Positions 33,841 through 41,972 of a stretch of DNA of 41,972 bases are shown one piece after another. The DNA is from Albibeggiatoa sp964388965 (GTDB lineage: Bacteria; Pseudomonadota; Gammaproteobacteria; Beggiatoales; Beggiatoaceae). Position numbers and translations under genes: made by a program. Under the pieces are notes generated by a model. That model was not told the origin of the DNA. It saw only the letters and a program-made list of their open reading frames with translations, and did not search any database. Where the stretch lies: the NCBI GenBank assembly GCA_964388965.1, contig CAYMCP010000024.1, positions 1 through 41,972 on the forward strand, written 5' to 3'. Position 1 is the stretch's first letter. Each line of letters begins with the position of its first letter.

Positions 33841-35574
33841 ATGCGTTATTTAATTCTTATTACAATGATATTCAATTTATCCCACGCTTTTGCTGCTGCT
33901 CAACTGGACGCTAGTCTGGAGCAATATCAAATTGGGATTGGCGAAAAAGTCAATTTACACATCACCTTATCGCAATTTTCTGATCCTGTCGTTGAGCAAC
34001 CCGATATTTCTGTGTTACAAAATGATTTTAAGATTTATGGCTCGAGGGTTCAGCAATCTTCCACTATAATAAACGGTCGAATAAGCCAAGAAATAAGTTG
34101 GATTTATAGCATTGAACCATTAAAACAAGGTGAGCTAACTATTCCTAGCATTAGTTTAAAAACAACTGCTGGCGTTTTGAGTACCAAAACATTAAAATTA
34201 CAAGTTTCTCAAGCAGGCGCACCACGCCAAGATGGTATTGAGTTGCAAGTTAAAGCTGCAAACTTAAATCCCTATTTATACGAGCCAATATATGTTAAAT
34301 TGCGCCTGTCACATTTAGGCGATTTACGTGATCCAGAGCCTGTGCTACCTAATAATATCGGTGTAGTGTTTGAGAATATCTCTAATATGTCAGCAAAAAA
34401 GGAAGTAATTAATGGTAGAACAATGATTGTACATGAAATAGAATACTTACTTACACCTATGCAAAGCGGTTTAATTAACTTAAATTTAATAAAAATGCAA
34501 GCCTCAAAATTAGATCGTAGTCATAATAGACAATTTGGTGGTTTTTTTGGTTTTGATAGTTATCAACCAGTTGTTATTACGGCTGAACCGATTGAATTAA
34601 ATGTAAAAACACCTGATCCTAGTCAAGCGCAAAATTGGTTACCACTATTAAACTTAAAATTAGATACTACATGGGAAAGTGATATTGAACAGCCTGTAAC
34701 AGTTGGTATGCCGTTAATTCGTACCATTAAAATCATTGCAAGCGGCATGGGTGGTCAACCCTTTCCAGATTTAGAAAAATTAATCACAGGTAATAATGAT
34801 TTTCGTATTCGCCATTCCAAACCTGAAATAGAACGTAAACTTATCGCTAATACTTATATTCCAGCAACATTTATTACCCAATCATTAAGTATTATTCCAT
34901 TAAAAATAGGGCAAGTAACCATTCCTAAATTACGCATTCCTTGGTGGGATACCAATGCACAAAAACTATCTTGGGCTGAAATACCAGAGCAAATTTTAAT
35001 GGTACAAGCCAATCCGAACGAAATTTTACAAACTCAGGCAACTCCAGTAAATGCGCAATCTAACATTCCTGCGACACCAACTACTACGCCAACTAAAATT
35101 ATCGTAATATCACAATCATTAAACCCAATTCAATTCAGTTTACTTGGCATGTCTATTATTGCTTTACTTATTGCATTATTCCAATCTTGGTGGAAAAAAC
35201 AGCCTAATACGTCAAAAGTAACAACTATAGATCATAACACATTGTCACAAAAACAATTTAAACAGCAATTATCTAATGCACTCACAGCACAACAAATACA
35301 AGTATTATTACAACAATTTGCTCATGAACAATGGCAACTGCCTAAAAATAGTGCGTTAAATCGAATAGGAAAATTTATGCAGCAACAATATACATATGGT
35401 GAAAAATTAGCAGAATTACTAAAAATTTTGGAAAAAGCTTTGTATGCTGAACAAATAACATTTGATTTAGCTCAATGGAAACAAGATTGGCTTATTATAT
35501 GGAAACAAGCCCGTCCAATATCTGATAAAATGGAAAAAATCCCGTCAAGTATTGGTTCATTAAATCCAGTGTAA
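33841..35574 (+). CDS. batD: BatD family protein (oxygen tolerance)
   Basis: 577 residues with a signal peptide (MRYLILITMIFNLSHAFAAA), a large periplasmic region of immunoglobulin-like beta domains and one membrane helix near residues 430-448 (FSLLGMSIIALLIALFQSWW), then a cytoplasmic helical tail. The N-terminal pattern (LDASLEQYQIGIGEKVNLHI, then DFKIYGSRVQQSSTIINGR) and IEYLLTPMQSGLINL are typical of BatD. Bat proteins work with a MoxR ATPase and vWA proteins BatA/BatB in stress tolerance. None of those partners is beside it. AGGA lies 8 bases before ATG 33841. Confidence 0.85.
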   Translation: MRYLILITMIFNLSHAFAAAQLDASLEQYQIGIGEKVNLHITLSQFSDPVVEQPDISVLQNDFKIYGSRVQQSSTIINGRISQEISWIYSIEPLKQGELTIPSISLKTTAGVLSTKTLKLQVSQAGAPRQDGIELQVKAANLNPYLYEPIYVKLRLSHLGDLRDPEPVLPNNIGVVFENISNMSAKKEVINGRTMIVHEIEYLLTPMQSGLINLNLIKMQASKLDRSHNRQFGGFFGFDSYQPVVITAEPIELNVKTPDPSQAQNWLPLLNLKLDTTWESDIEQPVTVGMPLIRTIKIIASGMGGQPFPDLEKLITGNNDFRIRHSKPEIERKLIANTYIPATFITQSLSIIPLKIGQVTIPKLRIPWWDTNAQKLSWAEIPEQILMVQANPNEILQTQATPVNAQSNIPATPTTTPTKIIVISQSLNPIQFSLLGMSIIALLIALFQSWWKKQPNTSKVTTIDHNTLSQKQFKQQLSNALTAQQIQVLLQQFAHEQWQLPKNSALNRIGKFMQQQYTYGEKLAELLKILEKALYAEQITFDLAQWKQDWLIIWKQARPISDKMEKIPSSIGSLNPV

Positions 35575-35641
35575 CCCGTGTATTTTAATTATATTGCGCG
35601 ATTTTTTTTACGTTATTAGTACAATCTAAAGAGTTTTAACA

Positions 35642-36589
35642 ATGACAACCTACATTCAAAATCACGACTTTGGGATCAGCACAATTGATACAGGTTTTTT
35701 GCGAGCAGGTCTTGCTTCAAGTCATTTACTTGTTCAAAATCAACATGCTGCATTGATTGATGTTGCAACAACGCTTTGCGTACCGCGTTTACAGCAAGCG
35801 TTGCAAGTACAACAAATTGCGCCGGAGAATGTAGATTATATTATTGTGACTCATGTGCATTTGGATCATGCAGGCGGGGCGGGTCAATTAATGCAATTAT
35901 ATCCAAACGCTAAACTAGTCGTACACCCACGCGGCAGTCGGCATTTAATTGATCCAAGTCGGTTGATTGCAGGTGCAAAAGCAGTGTACGGAGAGGAAGT
36001 ATTTGCACGGGATTACGGTGAAATTGTACCCGTTGATAAAGATCGTGTTATCGAAGCAGTGGATGAATTTACCTTAAATTTTCATGGGCGTGAGCTATTT
36101 TTTATCGATACGCCCGGTCATGCTAAACATCATTTTTGCGTTTATGATTCGCTATCAAATAGTTTTTTCACTGGTGATACGTTTGGTATCGGTTATCAAG
36201 ATTTCATTACGGATGAAGGACGTTTTTTATTCGCTTCGACTACGCCGGTACAATTCGATCCGCAAGCAATGCGAAACTCAATACAACACATGTTGACTTA
36301 TCAACCACAATATATGTTTTTAACGCATTTTGGCAAGGTTGAAAATGTGGTAAAAATGGCTGAACAGCTATTGCAAAACTTAGACAAGCAAGTTGAATTA
36401 ATTGAGCATTACGCTGATGCTGGCGTTGAACGACATTCATTATTGAAACAGGCTTTAACGCAATATTTTTTATCAGAATTAAAAACAATTAATTGCGCTA
36501 TGCCCGAGAAAACATGTCTTGCGCTACTCAAAATGGATATTGAATTGAATGCACAAGGTCTAACAATCTGGTGTGATAGTAGAAAGTAA
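35642..36589 (+). CDS. MBL-fold metallo-hydrolase
   Basis: 315 residues of the metallo-beta-lactamase superfamily. The metal motif HVHLDH is at H71-x-H73-x-D75-H76; further ligands are probably in DTPGHAKHH and TGDTFGIGYQ. The C-terminal 80 residues are helical and lack a recognised domain. The substrate is unknown: it lacks the features I would expect of glyoxalase II or of ETHE1-type persulfide dioxygenases. The next gene encodes a rhodanese, 114 bases downstream, so a role in sulfur chemistry is possible but unproven. Confidence 0.85.
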   Translation: MTTYIQNHDFGISTIDTGFLRAGLASSHLLVQNQHAALIDVATTLCVPRLQQALQVQQIAPENVDYIIVTHVHLDHAGGAGQLMQLYPNAKLVVHPRGSRHLIDPSRLIAGAKAVYGEEVFARDYGEIVPVDKDRVIEAVDEFTLNFHGRELFFIDTPGHAKHHFCVYDSLSNSFFTGDTFGIGYQDFITDEGRFLFASTTPVQFDPQAMRNSIQHMLTYQPQYMFLTHFGKVENVVKMAEQLLQNLDKQVELIEHYADAGVERHSLLKQALTQYFLSELKTINCAMPEKTCLALLKMDIELNAQGLTIWCDSRK

Positions 36590-36703
36590 ATTAATAGCCT
36601 CCTTAAGGCGTTGCAGCCTGCCTATTCCTTGCTTGAAATATAGAAAATAATACCAATATCCAGTAGGTTCAAAAAAATAGCTGAAAATTTAAGGAGTTTC
36701 ATA

Positions 36704-37030
36704 ATGTTTATCAAAGAAATTGAGCCTATGGAGTTAGATGAGTGGCTAAAACAAGAACCACCACCAAAACTAGTTGATGTGCGCACACCACAAGAAATGG
36801 CACAAGCTTCAATCGCTAATGCAGACCCTTTGCCGCTCGTTGCATTGCCTTTACGTTTCAACGAAATTCCCAATGATGAAAAAGTCGTATTTTATTGTCG
36901 TACTGGTGCGCGTTCTGGACAAGCATGTATGTTTATGGAACAGCAAGGTTATAAAAATGTTTATAATTTACGTGGTGGCATCGTCAGTTGGGCGCGACAT
37001 GGTTTACCCATTCAACCGATGATAATTTGA
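36704..37030 (+). CDS. Rhodanese-like sulfurtransferase
   Basis: Single rhodanese domain of 108 residues. LVDVRTPQEMAQASIANA is the CH2A-like motif, the active loop is C65-R-T-G-A-R-S (FYCRTGARSGQA), and VYNLRGGIVSWARHGLP is the conserved end. The cysteine loop suggests a GlpE/YgaP-like thiosulfate or persulfide sulfurtransferase. AAGGAG lies 8 bases before ATG 36704. It lies between the MBL hydrolase and hscA; sulfur delivery to Fe-S assembly is a conceivable role but the gap to hscA (189 bases) argues for separate transcription. Confidence 0.88.
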   Translation: MFIKEIEPMELDEWLKQEPPPKLVDVRTPQEMAQASIANADPLPLVALPLRFNEIPNDEKVVFYCRTGARSGQACMFMEQQGYKNVYNLRGGIVSWARHGLPIQPMII

Positions 37031-37148
37031 TTTTGCCTATGTTGTTTACTTGAGATGCTAAAGAATATTTTGTTGCGCATTGCATCTGGTGTGTAGAATC
37101 AAAATTAATAAAAAAACAAATCTGTTTAATTTTATCGTGCTGTGCGTT

Positions 37149-37169
37149 ACGATTTAAGATCGTTTTTTT
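37149..37169 (+). terminator. Possible short terminator between the rhodanese gene and hscA
   Basis: 5-bp stem ACGAT / ATCGT with a 5-base loop, followed by seven T. The stem is short, so this is weak. It would separate the rhodanese gene from hscA. Confidence 0.35.
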
Positions 37170-37219
37170 AAATTCTAAATGCTATAAAAAATTCATCATT
37201 ATCAATAAAAGGATGTTTC

Positions 37220-39079
37220 ATGGCTTTGCTGCAAATCGCTGAACCCGGACAATCTACTGCCCCACATCAACATCGTTTTGCTGCTGGCATCGATTTGGGC
37301 ACAACAAATTCACTGGTTGCAACCGTGAGGAGCGGCATAGCTGAAACGCTACCTGACCTACAACAGCGTCATATTTTACCTTCTGTGGTTTATTACTCGG
37401 CTTCACAGTCACCTATCGTCGGATATGAGGCAAAACAATATGCTCTAACCGATCCATTTAATACGATTGCATCAGTTAAGCGTTTAATGGGTCGTGGATT
37501 AAAAGATGTAAAAACCATTGGTACGAACTTACCTTATGAATTTACCACTGGTGAAGGTATGCCAATGATTCATACCGCAGTAGGTAATATTAGCCCGGTG
37601 CAAGTGTCTGCGGAGATTCTTAAAACCTTGAAACAACGCGCTGAAAACAGTTTAGGTAATGAATTAACCGGTGTGGTGATGACGGTGCCTGCTTATTTTG
37701 ATGATGCACAGCGTCAGGCAACCAAAGATGCTGCACAACTTGCAGGTTTAAACGTTTTACGTCTACTTAATGAACCAACGGCTGCCGCCGTAGCGTATGG
37801 CTTAGATCAGCAAGCTGAAGGTATTTTTGCTATTTATGATTTAGGTGGTGGCACATTTGATATTTCTATTTTACGTTTACAACGTGGTGTGTTTGAAGTA
37901 ATGGCGACGGCAGGCGATTCTGCGCTAGGCGGTGATGATATTGACCAGCAGATTGCGCAGTGGATAATGCAACAAGCTGGTATCGCTGTAAATGTCGCGC
38001 AGCAACAAATTCGTGAATTATTAGACATTGCACGTTATGCAAAAGAAGCGTTGACCGAGCAGCAACAAATTGAAATTCAAGTACAAGGTTGGCAAGGTAT
38101 TTTAGATAGAAATCAATTACATGAATTAGTTGATCCATTAATTCAAAAAACGTTAGCACCTTGTCGTCGTGCATTACGTGACGCGGGCGTGCAGATTGAG
38201 GAAATTAATGCAGTGGTAATGGTCGGTGGTTCGACGCGGATGCCGCGAGTACGTGAAAAAGTAGGCGAATTTTTCAAATCTACGCCGCATACTGATATTG
38301 ATCCAGATAGAGTAGTCGCTATTGGAGCAGCGATTCAAGCCGATATATTAATTGGCAATAAATCTGGTGATGAGATGCTATTGTTGGATGTGATTCCGCT
38401 GTCATTGGGTTTGGAGACTATGGGCGGATTAGTTGAGAAAATTATTCCGCGTAATACAACGATTCCCGTTGCGCGAGCACAGGATTTTACCACGTTTAAA
38501 GACGGTCAAACTGCAATGGTCATTCATGTATTGCAAGGTGAACGCGAATTAGTAACAGATTGCCGTTCATTAGCCCGTTTTGAATTACGTGGCATTCCCC
38601 CAATGGTTGCAGGAGCTGCACGTATTCGGGTTACATTTCAAGTAGATGCGGATGGTTTACTCAGTGTTTCCGCTCAGGAAGAGACAACGAGTACACGCAG
38701 CGAAATTAATGTAAAACCTTCGTATGGTTTAAGCGATAGTCAAATTGAAACCATGCTTAAAGATTCGATGGGTCATGCGCAAGATGATGTTAATACACGC
38801 AATTTACGTGAGCAACAAGTTGAGGCGGAACGTGTAATACTCGCTTTACAGGCTGCATTATCAGCGGACAGTGAATTGTTATCTGCGCAAGAATTGAGTA
38901 TGATTAAACAGGCTCTACAAGCATTAGATCAGGTTAGACATGGTACTGATATTAAATTAATTAAACAAACAATGGACAAACTTGATCAATTAACACAAAC
39001 CTTTGCAGCACGGCGCATGGATAATAGTATCCGTAAGGCAATGCGCGGTCACAAAATTGATGAATTTTCAGGAGAGTAA
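37220..39079 (+). CDS. hscA: Fe-S protein assembly chaperone HscA
   Basis: Specialised Hsp70 that, with HscB, helps transfer Fe-S clusters from IscU. The N-terminal extension before AAGIDLGTTNSLVATVRSG and the start MALLQIAEPGQS are characteristic of HscA and separate it from DnaK. Other Hsp70 blocks: VPAYFDDAQRQATKDAA, LRLLNEPTAAAVAYGL, YDLGGGTFDISIL, VMVGGSTRMPRVRE, and the substrate domain LLDVIPLSLGLETMGG. The length of 619 residues is normal. The isc genes iscRSUA and hscB that usually precede it are absent. AGGA is 7 bases before ATG 37220; fdx follows 6 bases after the stop. Confidence 0.95.
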   Translation: MALLQIAEPGQSTAPHQHRFAAGIDLGTTNSLVATVRSGIAETLPDLQQRHILPSVVYYSASQSPIVGYEAKQYALTDPFNTIASVKRLMGRGLKDVKTIGTNLPYEFTTGEGMPMIHTAVGNISPVQVSAEILKTLKQRAENSLGNELTGVVMTVPAYFDDAQRQATKDAAQLAGLNVLRLLNEPTAAAVAYGLDQQAEGIFAIYDLGGGTFDISILRLQRGVFEVMATAGDSALGGDDIDQQIAQWIMQQAGIAVNVAQQQIRELLDIARYAKEALTEQQQIEIQVQGWQGILDRNQLHELVDPLIQKTLAPCRRALRDAGVQIEEINAVVMVGGSTRMPRVREKVGEFFKSTPHTDIDPDRVVAIGAAIQADILIGNKSGDEMLLLDVIPLSLGLETMGGLVEKIIPRNTTIPVARAQDFTTFKDGQTAMVIHVLQGERELVTDCRSLARFELRGIPPMVAGAARIRVTFQVDADGLLSVSAQEETTSTRSEINVKPSYGLSDSQIETMLKDSMGHAQDDVNTRNLREQQVEAERVILALQAALSADSELLSAQELSMIKQALQALDQVRHGTDIKLIKQTMDKLDQLTQTFAARRMDNSIRKAMRGHKIDEFSGE

Positions 39080-39085
39080 TCCCCA

Positions 39086-39424
39086 ATGCCAAAAATTACC
39101 TTTTTAGCTCATGAAGTGATTTGCCCTAATGGTAAGGAAATAGAAGCAGATTCGGGCATGAGCATTTTAGATGCAGCATTATTAAATGGTATTGAGTTAG
39201 AACATGCTTGTGAAAAATCGTGTAGTTGTACGACATGTCATGTAATTATCCGCGAGGGATTTGATTCGTTGGAAGAGGCGAGCGAATTGGAAGAGGATAT
39301 GTTAGATAAAGCTTGGGGTTTGGACGCAGAATCACGTTTAAGCTGTCAGGCGATTGTAACAGATGAAGATTTAGTAGTAGAAATTCCTAAATATACGGTC
39401 AACATTGTGAGTGAAAACCACTAG
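39086..39424 (+). CDS. fdx: ISC-type [2Fe-2S] ferredoxin
   Basis: 112-residue adrenodoxin-like ferredoxin that supplies electrons for Fe-S cluster assembly. The ligands are C42, C48 and C51 in HACEKSCSCTTC, with the fourth in LSCQAIV near residue 87. HVIIREGFDSLEEASELEEDMLDKAWG is the family signature. It follows hscA by 6 bases, the conserved hscA-fdx order. iscX is not found after it. The 111-base gap that follows has a GTTACGCA motif near 39444 and no gene. Confidence 0.95.
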   Translation: MPKITFLAHEVICPNGKEIEADSGMSILDAALLNGIELEHACEKSCSCTTCHVIIREGFDSLEEASELEEDMLDKAWGLDAESRLSCQAIVTDEDLVVEIPKYTVNIVSENH

Positions 39425-39535
39425 ATATTGATTTAAAATTCACGTTACGCAAAAGTTGTATTTTAAAGATTTAGTGTTCTACAACAGATGCGACTCGTGT
39501 CACAAACTTACAATTAAATACGGAATAAATCCAAT

Positions 39536-41692
39536 ATGAAACAAATATTAATCTTGCTAACTTTCACGGTGATGGTGCTATCTTCTTGGCATAGCCTAGC
39601 TGACGACGAGTTACCCATTCTCTCCGATAAGGTGACAGTCATAGATAGTTCATTACTTCGAACGGGTGTTGGAGCTGTAACGTTTCGTGGTGGTACGAAG
39701 TTGGCTGATTTTCCAGCACTGACTTTTGCTAATACCAAAATTGGACAAGCATTAGATTTGCGCATAAATGTGGATATATTGGAGAAATTAGCACCAGCTT
39801 TTCCGGCAGAAATTCATTTGGTGGTTTATATTGATCATGCCGAGCCATACGTCCTATACACCGATGAGACTGGCACGTTTCAGTTGCAACCTTGGGATGG
39901 TGATGCGAGAAGTTTAAACCATCCATTTATGGTGATTGAGGAATATTCTCCAAAATTAGAGGTGCCAATTTTTAGCGGGGCTTTTGACACGACGGGTCTA
40001 TTATTCATAGAACCATTTATTAAACTTGCTCATGGACAATTATCAGCACGGGCAGAAAAATATGTCATTTTACGAATTAATTCTAATCAACCCGCACAAT
40101 TGGAAGGTGAATTTATTGCTAAGAGTAGTTTTTTACCAAATCCAGACGGGTTTGGCTTTCCAAATATGCTCACTGCGAGAGATTCTGATTATCCCGCAGA
40201 AGATATAATTGCATTACTCGGACGTGAAAAAGCTTGTTATACCGCTCCAGATGGAAGTTGTATTTTAAAGGCTTGGGTAGAACAACTCAGAAATAGCTAT
40301 ATTAGTGAAGTTAAAGATGGAAATTGTTACGGTATGTCAGTTTCTAGCATGATGATAAATCGTGGCATACCATTTAAGGGTAAAACGCTTGTGAGTGATT
40401 ATCAAGCTGGTGTTAGTCATACCATAGATTTACAGTCAGAAGCCGTGCATGACATGATTTTATTTTTTCAGCAGTCGCAATCTGCTCTTAATGTCAAACC
40501 TTATATGTTTGGTGACAAAGTACAAAAACCGTCGGAAGTATTACAAGTTATTATCGACAGTTTGGGCACTGATAACCCTGTCGCTAGTCTGAATGTTATA
40601 GACAGTTCTGGTGGACATTCAGTACTACCTTATGCAGTACAAGCTGGCGAGAATGGGGAATTTAAAGTTTACGTTTACGATAATAATTATCCCGATAGTA
40701 CCAACAAATTTGTAACGATTAATCCAGAACAAGAAACTTGGCAATATGTTGCGCAGTTAAATCCAACTACTCCGCCTCAACAGTACAGCGGCGATTTGTC
40801 TAATCTTGGTTCTATATCAGCTATTCCATTATCAGAAATACTTAATCTCAGCCCTGTAAACATAGCAGAAGATGTAGCAGAATTCAAATTTTCTGGCATT
40901 GGTTTGCAGATGCTGATTGCAAATGATGATGACCAACGCATTGGTTATGATTTTGATACTAATTTACATATCAACGAGATAGAAGGAGCTGAAATCATAC
41001 CGACTTTTAGCGTTGGTGCACCGCCTAGTTATAAAGTTCCCGTTATCTTGCCTGAAGAAGAGATTGAAACACCAGAGCAAAAAATGGAAGCCAAATTTAG
41101 AGCCATGTTTGAAGTGACTTTAGGAGCGGTAAATACGGCTTCGACAATTAGTAGTAGCAGTTTTTTTATGCAGTTTCATGATTCCATAGTAGAAATAGGT
41201 AATATTAGTTTAAACAATGGCGAAATGCTCGATATAGCCGTTAGCCCACTTGCTGATATGGTCGCTATAGCCAGTGATAAAATTGCCAATCAATCTTTAA
41301 TCGTAAAATTAACCGTTGATAGTGAAACTGACAAAGCAGGTATGATTTATGAGATTAGTGATTTAAAATTGACGGCTAATACTGGCATCATGTTGTTTGC
41401 GGACGGGAATACGGCTGAATTAGGTGCAATCAGCTTTCCCATCAAGGAAGGAGAAGTAGAAGATACTGATTTTACTATTTTAGATGCGAGTTCTTACAGC
41501 TTGCGCGTTTACAAAAATAGTGCTGCTGGTAAGGCGACCGCAAGACGAGCTAATATAAAATTACCAGTTGGCAGTATTAACAAAATGCGCGTTGACAAAT
41601 GGGTTGATTATCGTCCAAATCTGCGCACAAGTCATGAAGACAAAGGCGCGATAACAGTTGAAAGAACTGCATTTATTCTACATGTAGACTAA
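39536..41692 (+). CDS. Large exported protein with a possible papain-like domain
   Basis: 718 residues with a signal peptide (MKQILILLTFTVMVLSSWHSLA, cleavage near residue 22). Residues about 23-200 are beta-rich with no family that I recognise. The middle, about 225-405, has the elements of a papain-like fold in order: C264 in DGNCYGMSVSSMM, H361 in SGGHSVLPYAV, and D382 in VYVYDNNYPDS followed by an aromatic W402. That is the order of a Cys-His-Asp/Asn triad. Two further cysteines (C234, C242) might form a disulfide. The C-terminal 270 residues are again beta-rich. A protease or transglutaminase-like activity is inference only. Its neighbours give no clue. Confidence 0.7.
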   Translation: MKQILILLTFTVMVLSSWHSLADDELPILSDKVTVIDSSLLRTGVGAVTFRGGTKLADFPALTFANTKIGQALDLRINVDILEKLAPAFPAEIHLVVYIDHAEPYVLYTDETGTFQLQPWDGDARSLNHPFMVIEEYSPKLEVPIFSGAFDTTGLLFIEPFIKLAHGQLSARAEKYVILRINSNQPAQLEGEFIAKSSFLPNPDGFGFPNMLTARDSDYPAEDIIALLGREKACYTAPDGSCILKAWVEQLRNSYISEVKDGNCYGMSVSSMMINRGIPFKGKTLVSDYQAGVSHTIDLQSEAVHDMILFFQQSQSALNVKPYMFGDKVQKPSEVLQVIIDSLGTDNPVASLNVIDSSGGHSVLPYAVQAGENGEFKVYVYDNNYPDSTNKFVTINPEQETWQYVAQLNPTTPPQQYSGDLSNLGSISAIPLSEILNLSPVNIAEDVAEFKFSGIGLQMLIANDDDQRIGYDFDTNLHINEIEGAEIIPTFSVGAPPSYKVPVILPEEEIETPEQKMEAKFRAMFEVTLGAVNTASTISSSSFFMQFHDSIVEIGNISLNNGEMLDIAVSPLADMVAIASDKIANQSLIVKLTVDSETDKAGMIYEISDLKLTANTGIMLFADGNTAELGAISFPIKEGEVEDTDFTILDASSYSLRVYKNSAAGKATARRANIKLPVGSINKMRVDKWVDYRPNLRTSHEDKGAITVERTAFILHVD

Positions 41693-41972
41693 ATCAATTC
41701 GTTTAAAATACAACTAACTTGGTGAATTTCATCTTATTTGTCTGAATTAGAATTGACTGGATTTTAGAATTTTGGTAACTATTCAGCGTCCCATGCCAAT
41801 GATGGTTGCCAAACATTTTCAATAAAAAGTCCCATAATTACTTACATTGAGCCGCCCAAACTCAAAAAAATATATTTATTAATCCTTAGGCGTTACGCCG
41901 TTCACCTGAAAATTTTACTCTATAGAACCGATTTGAAATCTAGGTTAAGTAGCCAATCTTTTGATAAGAAGC
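41693..41972. other. 280-bp end of window, no gene seen
   Basis: AT-rich non-coding DNA. GTCTGAATTAGAATTGACTG and following bases (about 41741-41771) look like a degenerate intergenic repeat of a type I recall from filamentous sulfur bacteria. AGGCGTTACGCC at about 41888-41899 is a short dyad. Neither is repeated clearly in the window. Confidence 0.3.

Noticed and set aside
36597..36635. CCTTAAGGCGTTGCAGCC as a copy of the CCTTAGGCGTTACGCC motif near 41884
   Set aside because: Too short and diverged to call a repeat family from two sites.
1..41972. tRNA genes, rRNA genes, CRISPR arrays, prophage or transposase genes
   Set aside because: Looked for T-loop-like GGTTCRANYCC patterns, regularly spaced direct repeats and recombinase-like frames in the intergenic regions; none was convincing.

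Overview
This 42-kb window is AT-rich bacterial chromosome (clearly above half A+T by eye). Gene families and gene order point to a gammaproteobacterium: yceD-rpmF-plsX-fabH, ubiG with a MupP/Gph phosphatase, rapZ with a mannose-type EIIA, zapE, rlmD, DapC, and hscA-fdx. A nitrogen-fixation cluster, many short intergenic repeats and several normally clustered genes standing alone would suit a Beggiatoa/Thiotrichales-like organism. That placement is inference; there is no rRNA or other phylogenetic marker here. I found no rRNA, tRNA, CRISPR array, transposase or prophage gene.

Layout. 1-248: tail of a PD-(D/E)XK nuclease-like gene cut by the window edge. 901-5763 (+): apbC, a lone gspL, rlmD, speE. 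5788-10501 (-): a small unknown membrane protein, bioC, a HAD phosphatase (mupP/gph type), ubiG, hisC, ubiX; this stretch and the gap before rapZ carry three identical 104-bp MITEs. 10848-12076 (+): rapZ and an EIIA protein. 12119-16743 (-): nif operon nifU-nifS-DUF29-nifN-nifX behind a sigma-54 promoter with two NifA-type upstream sites. 16912-18117 (-): dapC. 18403-20499 (+): dcd, then a fetA-fetB type ABC pair. 20590-22262 (-): yadG-yadH type ABC exporter. 22371-25196 (+): uvrA. 25283-28007 (-): fabH, plsX, rpmF (59 codons), yceD. 28008-29255: repeat-rich patch around a second PD-(D/E)XK gene. 29256-41692: zapE, an AMMECR1-domain gene, a large DUF945-like exported protein, Fur-type controlled feoC, batD, an MBL hydrolase, a rhodanese, hscA-fdx, and a 718-residue exported protein with a possible papain-like Cys-His-Asp triad.

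How the genes work together. The clearest regulated unit is nif: NifU and NifS build Fe-S clusters, while NifN and NifX act in FeMo-cofactor assembly; nifE is not in the window and a DUF29 gene occupies the space before nifN. Other Fe-S and iron genes (apbC, hscA-fdx, feoC, fetAB) fit a large iron-sulfur demand. The yceD-rpmF-plsX-fabH block joins ribosome and lipid synthesis, and bioC taps the same fatty-acid pathway for biotin.

Most noteworthy are the three identical MITEs, each flanked by a perfect 7-bp target duplication (one supplies the present stop codon of bioC), a second TIR family built on TAGRAGTYACGCA, the complete sigma-54/NifA control region, the Fur site on an orphan feoC, and two uncharacterised proteins (5788-6003 and 39536-41692).
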